44,609 nt of DNA from Reclinomonas americana ATCC 50394 (Eukaryota; Jakobida; Jakobea; Jakobida). The DNA is taken from positions 1 through 44,609 of the forward strand of contig PS015301.1 in assembly GCA_048213135.1 (NCBI GenBank). The letters are read 5' to 3'. Under the pieces are notes generated by a model, which did no database searches, was not told the DNA's origin, and worked only from the letters and a program-made list of their open reading frames with translations. The translations under genes were made by a program, and so were the position numbers. Each line of letters opens with the position of its first letter. The first letter of the stretch is position 1. Shown one piece after another: positions 19,541-33,113 of this stretch.

Positions 19541-22500
19541 ACATGCAAAGAGAGTCCCTGATGCCCACCGCACCTGGTGTTCCATCTGCGCAGCCACAGT
19601 TTCATAGTGTCAGCCAACGTAGCCATCATAGTACAGAAGGCTGCAAATTCCAAACCTCTGCAAGGGCCGGCGGGAAGCTGGTATACAGAGAATCGCACTT
19701 GGTGGCGGCATTCTCGCGATTCAGCTTGTCCTCGAAATGCTCTTTCGACTTGCTCGACAGCGAGAAGCAGATCTTGGGAATGGGGAAGAACACGCGTTCA
19801 AGTCGACGCTTGCGCACGACTTCCACGCGGCCCAACAGCCTCGAGAAGAAGAAGTAGTCGTCAAGCCGCAGACCGAGCTGTTCCATCACAAGATGCATGA
19901 GTCGGGAGACAACGGACAGAAAACACGAGCCTTCACACACACCCTCTTGCTCATGTGTTCATCCTCGGAGAAGAACTGCAGCATGATGAACAGATGCATG
20001 CCGAGATCGAAGCGATGGGACAGGGAGCTGCCGTCGAGTGCGTCGAGTGCGGCGACCAGCGACATGCCGGACGACTCCTTGGTGACGCCTAGCGTACTGA
20101 TAAGCTGCATGCGCAGGACAGATGGTACGTGTTAGCATCAGCAGCCGCACAAGCGCATACCCTCTCACGTACCTCGTCGTGAATTCGATGCATCAGGTCG
20201 CACATGCGTCGTAGGTCGAGCGTGTCGCTAATCAGGTACGCCAGACCACCTAACAGCATCTCACACTGATGAGAAAACGGCATGCTTTTTTTCCTTGATC
20301 AAGCAGTGGGTACTCCACCTGATCCCTCCTGGAGCAGACTGGTCAGCGTGATTACAGCGGCAATCTGCAAACTCGTCACAGCGTCGCTGTCGGGACACTC
20401 GGCGGCGAGGTCATCGTGGAACACCTTATTGATGGCCAGATACAGCTTGGAGGCTGCCACGTTTTGCTGGTTCTCCACTGCGCATCGTTTTTAGAGCCAA
20501 GTAAGTCCACCAGCGCACAAACACAAAACGCTCAGTGCCACTACCACGTCACGCACCGCATGGTCCTTGAATCATGTCGGTAAGAGTGCAAAACACTTGC
20601 GATGCTGCAATTGCCAACACAGAGTGAGCGTGCGCCGAATGCAAGAATTCTTCGACAGCCCTCACCAATGTGCATGTTGGAGCCGTCGATGAAACGCTCG
20701 TGCGAAATGTAGGTGACCACTTCGGAGACAATGTCTACCGACTCCACGACGTCGGGCTGTACCCGCAAGTAGTTCTGCGAAAGGAATCGAAATGCATGAG
20801 TATGATTCATGTCACTATCATGTCGATCGCCATGCACGCACCTGCCACGGGAGATTGTGTCCCTCACAGCACAGTTGCACCAGTCGCAGCACCTGGAGGG
20901 AGTATCCGCGCTCCTGCAGCATAAACNNNNNNNNNNNNNNNNNNNNNNNNNNNNNNNNNNNNNNNNNNNNNNNNNNNNNNNNNNNNNNNNNNNNNNNNNN
21001 NNNNNNNNNNNNNNNNNNNNNNNNNNNNNNNNNNNNACGCGCACAGGTTGTGGATATGATCGCCACTGGCAGCGACGAGCTCGTCAAGGAGGGACTTGAG
21101 TTTGGCATTGCACTTCTTGAGGGCGGCAATGTGCTTGGTGAGCAACATGACGCAAGTGGATCGCATTTTCTCCCGTGCTGAATCATTTCTCTCCGTGCAG
21201 TGCAAGACTCGATGCTGTCGTACCTCATCGAGTCGCGTGCATCGAAGCACGACTTTGTGAAGGAGCTTCGCCGCCGCCTGCGTCTTGGTAGCGAGGAGAT
21301 GAAGGAGAAGCGAGCGTACCTGCGACGACAGCGTGAGAAGAAGAAGGACATGGAGACAATGGGCTCCACATCCACTTCCGCCGATGCCACCGAGCTTATC
21401 GTGGTGCGCCGTCCGCTCAGCAGCGTTACTGCAAGGTGCGATTGCTCGAGCACAGCGGTGTCCATCAACTGCCCACTAATCATTTGACGCGCACAGCTCC
21501 CGAGGTGTCGACGCTGACGACTCCAAGTTCAAGGTGGAGTCGCTTACCGCATGTGCATTCACCACGGTAAATGACTCACGCNNNNNNNNNNNNNNNNNNN
21601 NACGCGTGTGCGCATATGTGAGTACATTTCAGGATAAAAATGTAAGACATCTGAGATTACCAGTCGCGCTGCTCCGAGTCTGCTCAATCGTGTCTGCATG
21701 GCCTGCACTGCCTTGGCACTGTCATTGTCAGCCTCTTTCTCCTTGATGCGAGTGATGGTGCGAGTCAGCACTCGCAAGCACATGGAGTACAAATTGGTCA
21801 TCTTGTCGGTGAGTCCGGTCTCCGACAGAGCCAGCATTTGACTATAGCACGTAGCAGAAATGGTTGATGAGCAGATCCAACTCAGGACGGAAGGGTCTCC
21901 GCATACAAGAAGTACCTCAGCAGCGTGATGAGTCGAGCCGCCTGTACGTCCTGCGTGGCGAAGATGGCGGAGAGGCGATCGAACTCGTCCATCAGACCGG
22001 AGTGAGCCGACCTGTTCACACGAAGCGATCAACAAACACAACTCACATTCTGACTCGCAAGAATACAAGAGAGACATCAGCAAAAACGCACAGACTCAGC
22101 AAAAAGTCGCCAATGTCTTCGGCGAGCGACTCTTCGACCGACATGGTGCTCGTCGCACCCTGACCAGTGCCACCGCGGAACAGCGAGAACGGGAAGTGCT
22201 GTGGCGCATAGAAATGTGAGTAATGAGAGTGTACTCGCTTACAACAAAATCAACGTCACGCGCGCAACTACAGTCGGTGCTGCTCCCGTGTTCTGCAATA
22301 TCAATACAACGGCGGTGAGTCCTCAGTCACTCATCACCAAAGAAAGGTAGCAATGAACGAAACAGAGAATCCAGCCTTGGACATGCTCTGGCGCGCACGG
22401 CTCACTGCGGTCTGCTCGTCCGGTGTCGATGCGAGCAGTTCAATGTGCATCAGCTGATCGGCCAGATCAACATTCAGCTCCAAGTCCGCCGGCCTGAGTT

Positions 22501-25500
22501 TTGTGTAAGCACAAGGGCAAGAGGCATGCATGGGCGTGCAAACGCACACACTACGTACCCACGCAGTTTTTCCACGGCCGGATTCTTGTACAGAGAGGCA
22601 ACGAACGGCAGCACACACTTGAAAATGTATGTCCTGTATGTTTCTCGTTCCTTTCGTCGTTGCTTGATCTGCAAGCGTGACAATGAGCATGTAACGAAGC
22701 TGCGCACACTTTCGTCATTGTCAAACGTACCATCTCGTCAGTGCCCATGGTGGACCGACGCGAGACCAGCGGAGCCATGCTGACCTGGCGTCTGGTGACC
22801 TTGCCGCCAACTCCGCCGTCGTTGGTCGCCGACCAGCAGTCCAACGATGACGATGTAGACGTGCGGCGAACCACTGGTGGTGGACTCATGACTGCTCCAG
22901 GCATGGTGGCCGTGTAAATCGAGCTCGAGTTCTGTCTGGCCAGCGGCAGTCCACGGCGCGATGTCTCGCTCCGCGGTAGTCCCGACGGTGGTGGCATAGG
23001 CCCTCGTGCTCCTGTCAAAGCACCGTTGTCGCGTTCCACTGGCGAGAAGACGTTGATCACGTCGCTTGCCACTCGCGCTACGGGCGGCAATGCCGGAACG
23101 ACCACGCCAGCTGGCGGTCCGTGGTTCAAATGTGACGACTGTGCCTGACTGTTGCCGTTCCACACCTGGCGAATACCCTGCAACTCCATGACAGTAGTCC
23201 TCTTTGCCAGATGCGGACGACCGCCAAAGCCCTGCACACGAGTGGCAGCGGCGGCGCTAGCCACGTTCTCGTCGTCTGTATCGCCATCTTCTCCGTCGTC
23301 ACTGCCGGTCGCTCCTGGAACATTGCCATGATCGCCAACCGCCACCAAACTCGAATCCGAATCTGCGCAAGACAAAAAGGGGACATGCGCATGGCGGTGA
23401 GACAATGGCGAAACAAGCAGCAAACACATTGTGTCTCAATAGGCCCTAATGTCGTACCGTCGTCGTCTCCACCACCAGCGGCCTCCTCCAGGGCATTCAA
23501 CACTGCCAGCCGAGTAGACCCAACGGAGGACATGGCATCGTCGGCCCCGGCACCACCGCTCTTGAGTGCTGGCGAGGCTTGTCGCGGGAACTCGCGATCA
23601 GCGGCGCCAAACTGCAGCGAGTGCCGGTGGTGCTGCAGTCGCAGAATAGTGGTGCGTCGCCGCTCCAGCTCTTCGTCTACCACAGTCGATTGCACGGGTG
23701 CCACCAGCGTCAGTGGCTCCGCACTCGGCACTGCCGTCTCGTCATCATTGTCGTGAGTGACGCCATCGTCACCGGCATCAGCTTCTTCCGTCAAGCGTCG
23801 TGCCTCTGCCTCCTGCAGCCGTTGCTGCTCCTCCTCCTGTCGGTGTTGTGCCTCGGCCAGGTAACGCTCCAGCTCCACGAGACGTGCCATCTCGCCCACG
23901 ATGCTGCGCAGCAGCAGTCGGATACGCGGCACTTCGTGAATCAGCGACGTCGACTGCTCCGTGTTCATGTACACCTCCAGCAGGAAGTCGAGAAGCGGGC
24001 CCTTGACTTCCAGCACAATGTGCGGGTCGTCCAGGAGATGACGAAAGACCTCTTGTGGCGGGAACCATGCCTGGCACTTGAGCTCCGTCTACAGGGGTGA
24101 TCAGCGAGTGAGTTGGCACGCTGCACAGGCGCAGAGAGGGAGGGAGAAGGAGGAAAGAGTGAAGAACGCAACATAGTAGTTCTTGCCCTTGGAGCAGAGA
24201 GTGAGGACATTGAGAAGTGCAATGTGGTATGCCAGTAGGCCGTCGTCCGGATGAGTCTCGTGGTCTCTGTCGCGCATCAGTTCCGACCTGCCAGTTGCGC
24301 AGGAGATTAGTGTCTTGAAGGAGAACAGTTCGCACACACCTGCAGGTGACAAGAACACACCGCAATGCAAAGCCATCGTCGCCGCGGAAGAGAACAAGGG
24401 CTCGACTTTCGCGCTCCGCGAGGGCGCGGAGGACCAAGTTTTGGTTGCGCTGGATCGGTTGGCTGCCGACACTGAGAATGCACTGTGTGGTACACGCAGA
24501 TGTGAGCACGCCCNNNNNNNNNNNNNNNNNNNNNNNNNNNNNNNNNNNNNNNNNNNNNNNNNNNNNNAGTGTGCGACAGTGTGAGTTCTCTGCACACACA
24601 CCTTCAAAAAAGTTCAGGTAGCGTGGATATCTGCCGTACTCGACAATCAGGCGGATAAAGTGACGAATGTGATCCTGCGTTTTGATTCAGGTGCAAGTGA
24701 GTCTTACTGCTGCGCAAATGGTGTACGAAATCCACTTTCTATACCTCACTCAATGACAAGCACCTGCCGAGAGAAGACACCATGAATGTGTCAGTCAAGC
24801 GATCTGGCTTGGAGACGTGCACTGCGAACAATGTACGCAACATGATTCGGTTCTCGAGCACGACCAGCTCGACGAGTTTCGCCACCGTCAGCTTGGTGCC
24901 CATCTGGCAGAGGAACAACTCAAAGTGTCGCAGAGCCTCGCGCTGATTCTCGGCATTGTCTTGCACCCACAAAATCAGNNNNNNNNNNNNNNNNNNNNTA
25001 GCTCGTAGATGCTGAGCATGAGGTTTTGCTCCTCCTCTGCCGACTCGTCGTCCGTCAGTGGCATCTGCAGGAACGAAACCAAAAGGTCGAGAGTGCCAAG
25101 GTCGCGCAGCAGATTCTGCTTCTGGCGTCGGTCGCCGCCCTGTTGCAGCTCTGCAAAGACGGAGGGTGATCAGTGGTGGGCACGCGTGCAGACAGCAGAG
25201 CGGGCACGTACCGAGAATGAGATCGCGAACCAAACAGTTGGCCTCCTGCTCCTCGCCGAGTGTCAACACGCTGCCACCGGCATAACACGAGAGTTCGTCG
25301 ACGATGCGTTTGAGCGAGCGATACAGCACAATGCTCCGCTCGGTGAGGATGTGAATGGCCTTGGCGCGCGTCAACAGCTCCTCCATCTGCCCGTGTGAAC
25401 GGAACAGCAAGTCGAAGGCAGCCGTGCGAAGTGGCGTGTATCGGTACTGACACAGGTCGAGGAACATGGCGTCGAGCTCGGCGTGGGGCACGAAAAAGTC

Positions 25501-28500
25501 GTGTTGCTGAAACGAGGGGATGAGAGATCGGAACAAAAATACAGACACCCACATGTGCATGTGCAGCAGACACACGCACCTTGAGCAGAAACTGCAACTG
25601 CGCTTCCAAGTCGATTGTCCGACCGGCTTTGAATAGAGCCAAGAAGTGGGTGATGCGCGAGTTGAGCCGCACATCGTACAGCGATGACAGAATACGGACG
25701 GCCTCCAGTTTGCAGTTCTACAGCACAAGGTGATGCTGTGAGATGAAGGACAGTGGAAGGTGTGCGGCATCCACCACGCGCGCACATACCATGATGAGCA
25801 AGTTGTTCTCCGTTTCTGAGAAGCGCGCGCTAAAGTTGCTCTCGCGCGAGTAATCATCGAAACGGCCGTCCATGACACCAACAATGCTGCGTGCAACTGC
25901 GCCCGCCACTTGCAGGTTGCGCAGCAGGCCTTGACGCACCATGACTCCCAGAATCTTCAGCAGCTGTTGTCGCATTGGATGTGTGTGTGTGTGAGACGCT
26001 ATCGCGAGTGGCGCCACCGCTGTTGTCTGCCACGCAACTGTTAATGAAAACGCATTCTCTTCGACTTGATGCAGCCGCTGCGGTGAGCTCTGCAGAATGT
26101 GCTGCAGCGAAAAGTCGATCAAGCGCGCAAGACTGCGAACAGCCTCATGGCGACCGGCTCCAGACAGCGACTGCAGTGATACACCTTGGTCCTCTTGTAG
26201 CCGCAGGCCCTGCACTGCTGCGTGAGACAAGCAGTAGGGACTCAACTCACTAAAACGTGTACGCGCACTTACCTCATCGACCGCCTCTGTCATGTTGTCA
26301 ATCCTCGTGGAGAGCGAAACAACACTGCTGGGAGCGGTCAATCGAGGACGCGCTGGTGCCACTAGCTGGGTATTGCGAGCACGGCTGGCTCGCATATCGC
26401 CCTCCTGTATTTGAATGTCGCCAGTGGTGGTATGGTCGACCTCGTGCCATATCTGCGAAGTGGCCTGTGAGCCAAGCGAACGGGCGCGATCACCCGAGAT
26501 GAGACGCGAGCATACCCTGACTGGCTCCACCAGCGGCATGTCTTCCAGGGCGCCCAGATGGACAATGTGCATCAGTGTTGCAAAGCGTGTGCGAAGGCGG
26601 AGATGCACTTGGGGGTTCGACAGCACGTCAAACACGAGCGAGAATGGCAGAATCTCCGAAATGTGTGACACACACGGTCGCGGCCGATTCTGTGCGACAC
26701 AACAAGAAGGCACGCAAGTGGTCAGCCTTTCGTCTGTTCACAAAACTCTTGCCGCCAGCAGCCATCATTCGTACCACACAGAGTAAGCCGTACAGGCGGA
26801 TCTGTTCCAAAAAGTATTCCACCAACTCGCTCTCGCCATCTGCGCGAAAGAGGGAGGGAGTGAGGCAACGTGCATGCAGGAGGAGGCAGAAGAAATGTTT
26901 TAGTGTTCGCACAATGCAAAAAGTCGGCCAATGGTAGCCGGCGTGCCTGCCCTTCATGATCGTACTCCACGTAGAGACCCTTGTCGGGTAGCCGACGAAC
27001 GTGCACCTGGACTCGCGGCATGGCCTTGACAAAGTGCTCGAGGATGAACAACTGCGACGGGCAAGGTGCGTTGTTGAGTGGAATACCGTCGCCAGCTGAC
27101 AATGTGACAGCAATAACCTGATTCTTTGTCACTCCACTGACGTCCTCGCATACACACAGAGTGCACAACAGGCTCATGTATCTGTTTCGGAAGCGACAAT
27201 GAGGATGTGTGCCGTCGTGCAGAGCACGAACACTCACACCACATACCTGGCCTTTCGGCCGCACAGCAGTGGGAGGTCAACAAAGAACTGCAGTTCTTGA
27301 TTGGTCTGTGACAGTGAAAAGTGAAAAGTGAGACGCGAGAGGTGAGAGGGAACTTTTCGGAAGCAAGCACGTTGTTACCATTTCTTCGAGAAGCGTGAGG
27401 TTGTCCTTGTAGATCTCCATCAGCTGTAGAATGAACGCTGTCAGCAACGTACGTGGAATGTTGCACTGGTGATGCCGCTCACCGTCAACGCAATCTCCTC
27501 CTCGTAGCCGAGCTGGTCTTGCATGAACTGTAATGACATTCATGATCAGTGGTTGTGACGGACCTAGTTGTTGCTGACAAGCGCACACACCTTGGCCATT
27601 GGACGGAGGTGTTCCCGATTCTTCCGATAGTCCTTGGCAAACTGCTTCATGAGGCGGTACACCAGTCGCACAACATCGTGTACGTGTCGACTGCGAGAGT
27701 CGTCCATCGCGTACGATTCGTTGCGGAAGATGGCCACAAGCACGCGATGACAGAGTAGGATGACCTGCCATGTTCACAAACAAAATCCGCGTTGACAAAG
27801 ATGATAGGGGGGGACACAAGCCTGTCGCTACGGCCAGCACACACCTTGCGTTCACGCAGTAGCTTTTGGTGCGCGCGAATCGGTAGACCCTCGCGTGTGA
27901 ACGGGTTGGTGTCGGTGGACTCGGTGCAGAAGAGAATGAGCAGAGTGAGGACTTGACGGACCGGCTGCGTCTGCTCGCGAGACGGCAGACCAGGTTGTTG
28001 CATCTGCACACGCACGCGCAAAGGGTGAATAGGGGGAGCGAAACATGAGCGCCCCTCCGATGAGTGACACGAACCAGGACAATGAAATCACTGAGCGGCC
28101 GCGACAGCATCACCACCAGGCTGAGGTCGGCCACCACGTCAGGCGGAACTCCGACCAGAGCAAACGCGTCCTCGTCCATCGGCAGCGCCGACAGCGACAA
28201 CTGGACTTGTCCGCCACCGTACTTGATGAAACTACCGACGCCCTGATGAACCAGCGGCGGTGGTTGGTTGGCCTGCTGAGGTCGGCTGCGTGGAGTCCAC
28301 GTCGATGCAAACTTCATCTTGCGCTTTCGTTCGTCCAGGGTGAGGAGGAAACCGCGAGTCTCACGGTGCCGGATGCGGACGAAATCATCAATGTTGATGA
28401 TACCATCGCCTTGGTACACCGGCGCAAAATCTGGACGCAAAACAGCACTGTGTGAGCTCGCTCGGTAGCTGGTGACGGTCACCGACCGCATCTCCGCTTA

Positions 28501-30755
28501 ACTGAAGACACAGGAGGGGTCGTCGCGATTGGCCGTAAGCAGCACGGCGTGTGTCCGACCAGCAGCATCTGCGCACGCGCACGTAAAAAACAATACAACC
28601 GACCAAGTTGGTTGAAATGATGGATAGTACCTCGCAGGATGGCATTCAAATGGTTGTTGGCGGTCTCTGGGGCCTCGGAGATCATCGACCCATCAAGCCC
28701 GCGCGGGGTGAGCTCCGATCGTTTCCGTTGCTGCGAGGCATTATTAGTGGTGACCAGCACGTTACTGGGCGCGACGCACGACTCACCCGACTGAGAGCGC
28801 CGGGAGGCAATGTCGAGTCGGATGGGTTCGCTACGCTCTGACGGTGACCTGCACTGCGGTCCTTCTCTGCTTTGACTGACAGGTACAGTCCCGAGGCCAT
28901 GTGTCGCAGCAGGAATGAGCTGTCCCACGTCGCGATACCACCTGCAAAGACAACAACGATTCAGCAGCATGAATCAGCAACATCAGTCATGTGTGTAGAC
29001 CTGTCATGGGGTCCTCGAACTCCAGTTGAAACATCAGATTGGAGCTCATGTGCGACGCCTTGCTGTTGCTTGTCGACTGCGATGAGGTGCGCTCGTCCGC
29101 GCCGTTGCCACCGCCGCTACCACAGCCAGTGACCTTGACAAATACTCGACTGTGCTCGGTGCCGGAACCACACAGGTAGCCACCCAGCTCCTTGTGAAAC
29201 AAGTACATGACACTGCCGGATTTCAACTGCGAGATGGAGCAGGGAGAGTTTAGCGGGAGTACGCAGTGAAAAAGAGAGATATAGCCAACGNNNNNNNNNN
29301 NNNNNNNNNNNNNNNNNNNNNNNNNNNNNNNNNNNNNNNNNNNNNNNNNNNNNNNNNNNNNNNNNNNNNNNNNNNNNNNNNNNNNNNNNNNNNNNNNNNN
29401 NNNNNNNNNNNNNNNNNNNNNNNNNNNNNNNNNNNNNNNNNNNNNTAACGAAATGCACATTCGCCTGTGGTGGAGTGTACGGCTCATACAGCAGCAGGCG
29501 CCACTTGACCGAGTTTGGTGACGCATTCACCTCCCACGTCTGCATAAAAAAAAAAGAGAGAAAGAGAGTGAGAAAATTGAGTGAGTGAGCAGCTCCAAAA
29601 AACACAGCAGCGAGTGCACTCTTACCTTGCTGGCCAGCTCTCGCAGTAGCTCGTAACGTGCATTTTCTTGCGCCATGAGAAGCGTAGAAAATGCCACCGA
29701 TCCCCCTGCCGTTGTGTCCTGGTGACTGACTGCCATGGCCGAATCGTCGTCGCTGTTCGGCGACGGCCCCGGCTGCGGCTGGAGAAAGAACTTGGCACTC
29801 AGCAGTTGTACCTGATCGCGAATGTGAATCCACTCGCCCTCGTTCACGAGTTTGGTGCCCGGCTTGATGTAGAACGTGGCACCAGAGCACGACTCGGGCA
29901 CAATTCCCAGGCGACTGCATCGCGGATCGCGCACCGACACCTGAATGAACAACGGCGCGTATTGGCATCAGCAGGATAAGAAGAATTAGAGAATGCAAGA
30001 AGAGTTGGATGAAAAGAACATGCGAGGTTGCAGGGAAGAAACAGAGCGGGAGATTGACAAAGAAGAGACGAAGTCCTTGAATATCAGGCAAAAGGAGGGC
30101 GAATGGAGCAACATCAGCCCTCTCTCTCCCTCTCTGCTTGTGCCGGCACTGACCTCGTGCAGCACCGTCAGGAACCCGTTCGACTTGACGTGACGCAGCT
30201 GCACGCTGGCGCCATACTTGACGAGCGAGCCCATGGAGCGACGCATTTCTGTCTCGTTTTCCCGGCGCTCCGCCTCCATTTTCATGTGCAGCGAGAGCAG
30301 TTGCGAGAGGACTGCGCCTTTTTGACTCAGTTCTTGCGGTGGCTGCGACACACAGAGGATCAGCGCATGTAGTCATCGCGTACGCAATACAGCGCCACAG
30401 TACCTGCTGGGGATTGAATGACAACAAGCCGTGCCGGTCGAGTGCCTTCTTGTACTTGTCCAACGCCTGGTGCGACTCGGCTGGCAGCACTTCAAACACG
30501 CAATCGCGAAAGTCGGCAGGTGGTGCATCCTGGGAGCCGGCCTTCAAGCACACTGTCCAGTCCACCGAGCTGTGTGCAGTCACTGGCGTGTGAGGGAAAT
30601 GCAACGCGAATCCGACACATGCAAGTGTGCGCGCTTACCCTTCTGCTGCCAGGAAGCCTTGAACTTCGTGAAAGAGCGAAATGCACGCTCCGTACGATAG
30701 CAACTGTTCCCGGCCAATGTCGCGAATCACGTCGCGCTCACGCATCGTCGCGGCA
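19541..30755 (-). CDS. ITPR: Inositol 1,4,5-trisphosphate receptor (ER calcium channel), channel domain missing
   Basis: A very large many-exon gene for the IP3-gated calcium release channel. N-terminal exons: 30755-30639, 30569-30404, 30342-30154, 29940-29626, 29539-gap, 29226-29001, 28941-28787, 28730-28631, and onward. In order they encode the suppressor domain (ISLFHEVQGFLAAEG; DFRDCVFEVLP), MIR repeats (VQLRHVKSNGFLTVL; VMYLFHKELGGYLCGS) and the IP3-binding helical region (PIRAHQKLLRERK; AKDYRKNREHL). RIH-type helical repeats follow, and then a region with VFFPIPKICFSLSSKSKEHF that matches the segment just before the pore. IP3-contact residues corresponding to human R504, K508, R511, Y567, R568 and K569 are present, but the loop R265-R269 reads KVTGC. 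The six transmembrane segments are lost at 19387-19540. Exons in contig 21037-21581 belong here but are printed on the other strand. Other N gaps: 20927-21036, 21582-21601, 24514-24567, 24979-24998 and 29291-29445. Confidence 0.92.
21047..21566 (+). CDS. ITPR: IP3 receptor, three internal exons (on an inverted contig)
   Basis: Exons are 21047-21137, 21201-21435 and 21497-21566 on the plus strand. The first contains EFGIALLEGGN, matching the human receptor block IALLEGGNTTIQ. The second begins VQDSMLSYLIESRASKHDF and continues KELRRRLRLGSEEMKEKRA, matching the human stretch that follows. In the protein this segment belongs between the minus-strand exons to its right (ending near 21602) and those to its left (LQVLRLVQLCCEGHN, ending at 20842). 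Position is therefore right and only orientation is wrong. The contig is bounded by N on both sides. Confidence 0.9.
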
Positions 30756-30775
30756 NNNNNNNNNNNNNNNNNNNN

Positions 30776-32871
30776 TCACCGGGGAAGCCAGCCGATCCTG
30801 CGGTACCAGCAAAGCCGACAGGCGCAGCGGCAGCAATACCACTCCCGGATGCCGCACCGCCAATGCCGCCGGTGCCAAGCGCGAGCGACTGCTGCAGATT
30901 GTGGACGCTGCCTCCGTGCACCGACATGGACTCGGTGTTGTCGTGTGCCGCACCGGTAATGGCGGCCGCTGCGGCAGTGCCTTGCTGCATGCTTGCCCGA
31001 ATGTGCGGTATCATGCCCGCACCCACCGACACATGCTTGCGCAGCATGGACGGGAAGCGGTCGCTCTTCACGCCCTCCACAATGGGGCGCATCAGGATGC
31101 CGGACAGCTGCGTGACCAAGCGTTGCGTCTGTGGTGGTGTCGCCTGTGACGGCACATTCGGCGAACCGGCCCGAGAGACTGGAGCACTCTCCGACGCGAC
31201 CGGCAGGTGCTGCGANNNNNNNNNNNNNNNNNNNNNNNNNNNNNNNNNNNNNNNNNNNNNNNNNNNNNNNNNNNNNNNNNNNNNNNNNNNNNNNNNNNNN
31301 NNNNNNNNNNNNNNNNNNNNNNNNNNNNNNNNNNNNNNNNNNNCGTCTCTCTCCTCCCCAACTGCAGCAGCGGCATCGCAGCCACAGCTGCATCCGCGCC
31401 AAACAACTGCGCGTGCGCAGCATCCGTCGCAGCCGCTGACTCAAACCTCGCTGGCGTGTCACCAATCGACGGGGTCACCGAGTCGGCTGGCGCCGGCGAG
31501 AACATCTCAAACGTGTCGCTGCTCGCAAAGTTGACAGTGGACGAAACCGCAGATGGTCGATGAGCCAGCGGGCGCTGTGGGTAATCGTGGTACTGCTGCT
31601 GCAACGAGGAGGTGGCGGTGGACTGCTGCTGTTGATGCAAGAGTTGATGTTGATGTTGCTGTTGAGATGTGCGCATGGAGGAGAGGGATGACGCCGACTT
31701 GACCGTGTGCATCTGCGGTAGCATGTGCGCGGCAATGTCGTCGTCAAAACCACCCTCCATGGTTGCATCGGCGCTGACCGAGTGTTGCAACTCGTCGTCT
31801 CGCCGCATGTAGCCCAGCATCGATGCCGCTGCGGCGGATTCAGCGATCTCCATCGACAGCAACGGCGGTGAGGGCGAATGCCCAGGCACGTAGTACGGCT
31901 TGAGGCCGGCGGCGGTGACTGCTGGCATGGCGGCCATGGCGACCGGGTCCATTGCCGCAGACGCAGCGGCGGCCCCAGCAGCTGCGGCGGCAGACAACGA
32001 GGCAGTCGACATGGTTATCCCCGGTTGCTCAAAGAACATGGCATTCAGCAAACTGTGAGTCGAATCCGAGGCCGGAAACGGCGTGGCAGGTTCAACTTGA
32101 GTCTGTTTAGCGTGCACCAAAGAGTGAATGTCTGGAAACGATGCTCATGCCGAGACAGGGACACGAGACGCAACCGCTGTGTCGTCGTCGCTGTCGTCTT
32201 GTGCAGGCATGGGTGGCTCTGCACGGTTCCAGTTCGCGCGCAGGAAGAGCACATACGAGTTCGCATGTGCGACCTCCTCGTCAGCGGCCAGCGACGACAT
32301 TAGTGGCACAGTCGCCGAGAAGTCCTCCGCCTCCTCGGTCGTATCCGGAGGGAGCGGTATCCTGCTGGGCGACAAGACCTCCTGCGGCGCAGCAGCAGCA
32401 GTGGTGTCTAATTGATCGTCCACGGCACTTGGTGCTGGTTCTGCTAATGGCGCGGCGCCGTCGGTCCATGCAAGGGCCGGTGTCGGCCGCACAATCGGTG
32501 GCAACATGATTGTGTGTCCCGATCGCGGCACATTGAGGCCCAGCGGCGACCCGCTCAGCGAGAACACTCCAGGCGCCACAGCCGAAGGCGGCGGCGGCGG
32601 CGGTGGCGACGACCGCGATGGCGACCGTGCCTCGAGCGCACCTCTCAATTCGAACGTATTTGCCGAATGACCACCAGCCGACGTTACATCATCGTCATCT
32701 TCGTCGTTCTGATTCATCACATGGCTCGGTGCATATGGAACCCCGCGCACGGGTGAGAGGAAAGGCTCATGCTCCTCCTGGCGACGGAGGGAGAGAGAAA
32801 AGCATGCATACTCAGTCACATTGCAATATCTGGGGTCATGAGGAACCACTGACCTCTTCTTCCATCGACAT
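30776..32871 (-). CDS. Disordered Ala/Ser/Gln/Asp-rich coding region, probably the N-terminal extension of the IP3 receptor
   Basis: Exon 1 is 32871-32854 (MSMEEE). Exon 2 is 32777-32175 (201 codons; EEHEPFLSPVRG, poly-Asp and seven prolines). Its donor is GTTGCGT (32174). Exon 3 starts at 32102 and is interrupted by a gap at 31216-31343 (Ala runs, Gln/His runs), then continues from 31215 as RLVTQLSGILMRPIVEG and Gly/Ala/Ser-rich sequence into the 20-N gap at 30756. No known domain is seen. The frame is open into that gap from this side, and also from the IP3 receptor side, where only 11 bases separate the gap from its first in-frame ATG (30744). A single protein with some 600 extra N-terminal residues is therefore the simplest reading. 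A separate gene is possible if the 20 N stand for an unknown length. Confidence 0.55.
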
Positions 32872-33113
32872 CGTTCAAAGACCTCAATGGTGTACGCGCG
32901 CACGGACGGACGCGTGAGTGTCTGTGGGTGACGGTGCGATTGGTCCTTCTTTTCTCGTCGCAAGGTCAAAAATCAAACGTTCGAGTGCGAGCATTGTCAG
33001 ATGGAAAACGCGGGAATCGCTGTTCAAGTTCGATAAAGGTGGGGGGCCGCAGTTGTCTTCTCTCTCCACTCGCTCCCTTGTGTGGGCTCACCAGCCAGCG
33101 TGTGTGCGTGCAG
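32872..33113. promoter_or_regulatory. Short divergent promoter region (IP3 receptor side / Rpn3)
   Basis: 242 bases between two divergent start codons, less repetitive than other spacers. No TATA box or other named element recognised. Confidence 0.5.

Noticed and set aside
29266-29448. Short open frames made mostly of N
   Set aside because: They are artefacts of translating an assembly gap.
32145-32969. Minus-strand frame read through as one 274-residue protein starting MTLRREKK
   Set aside because: A better model starts at MSMEEE (32871) with an intron (GTCAGT to CCAG) before 32777; the upstream reading is intronic and untranslated sequence.
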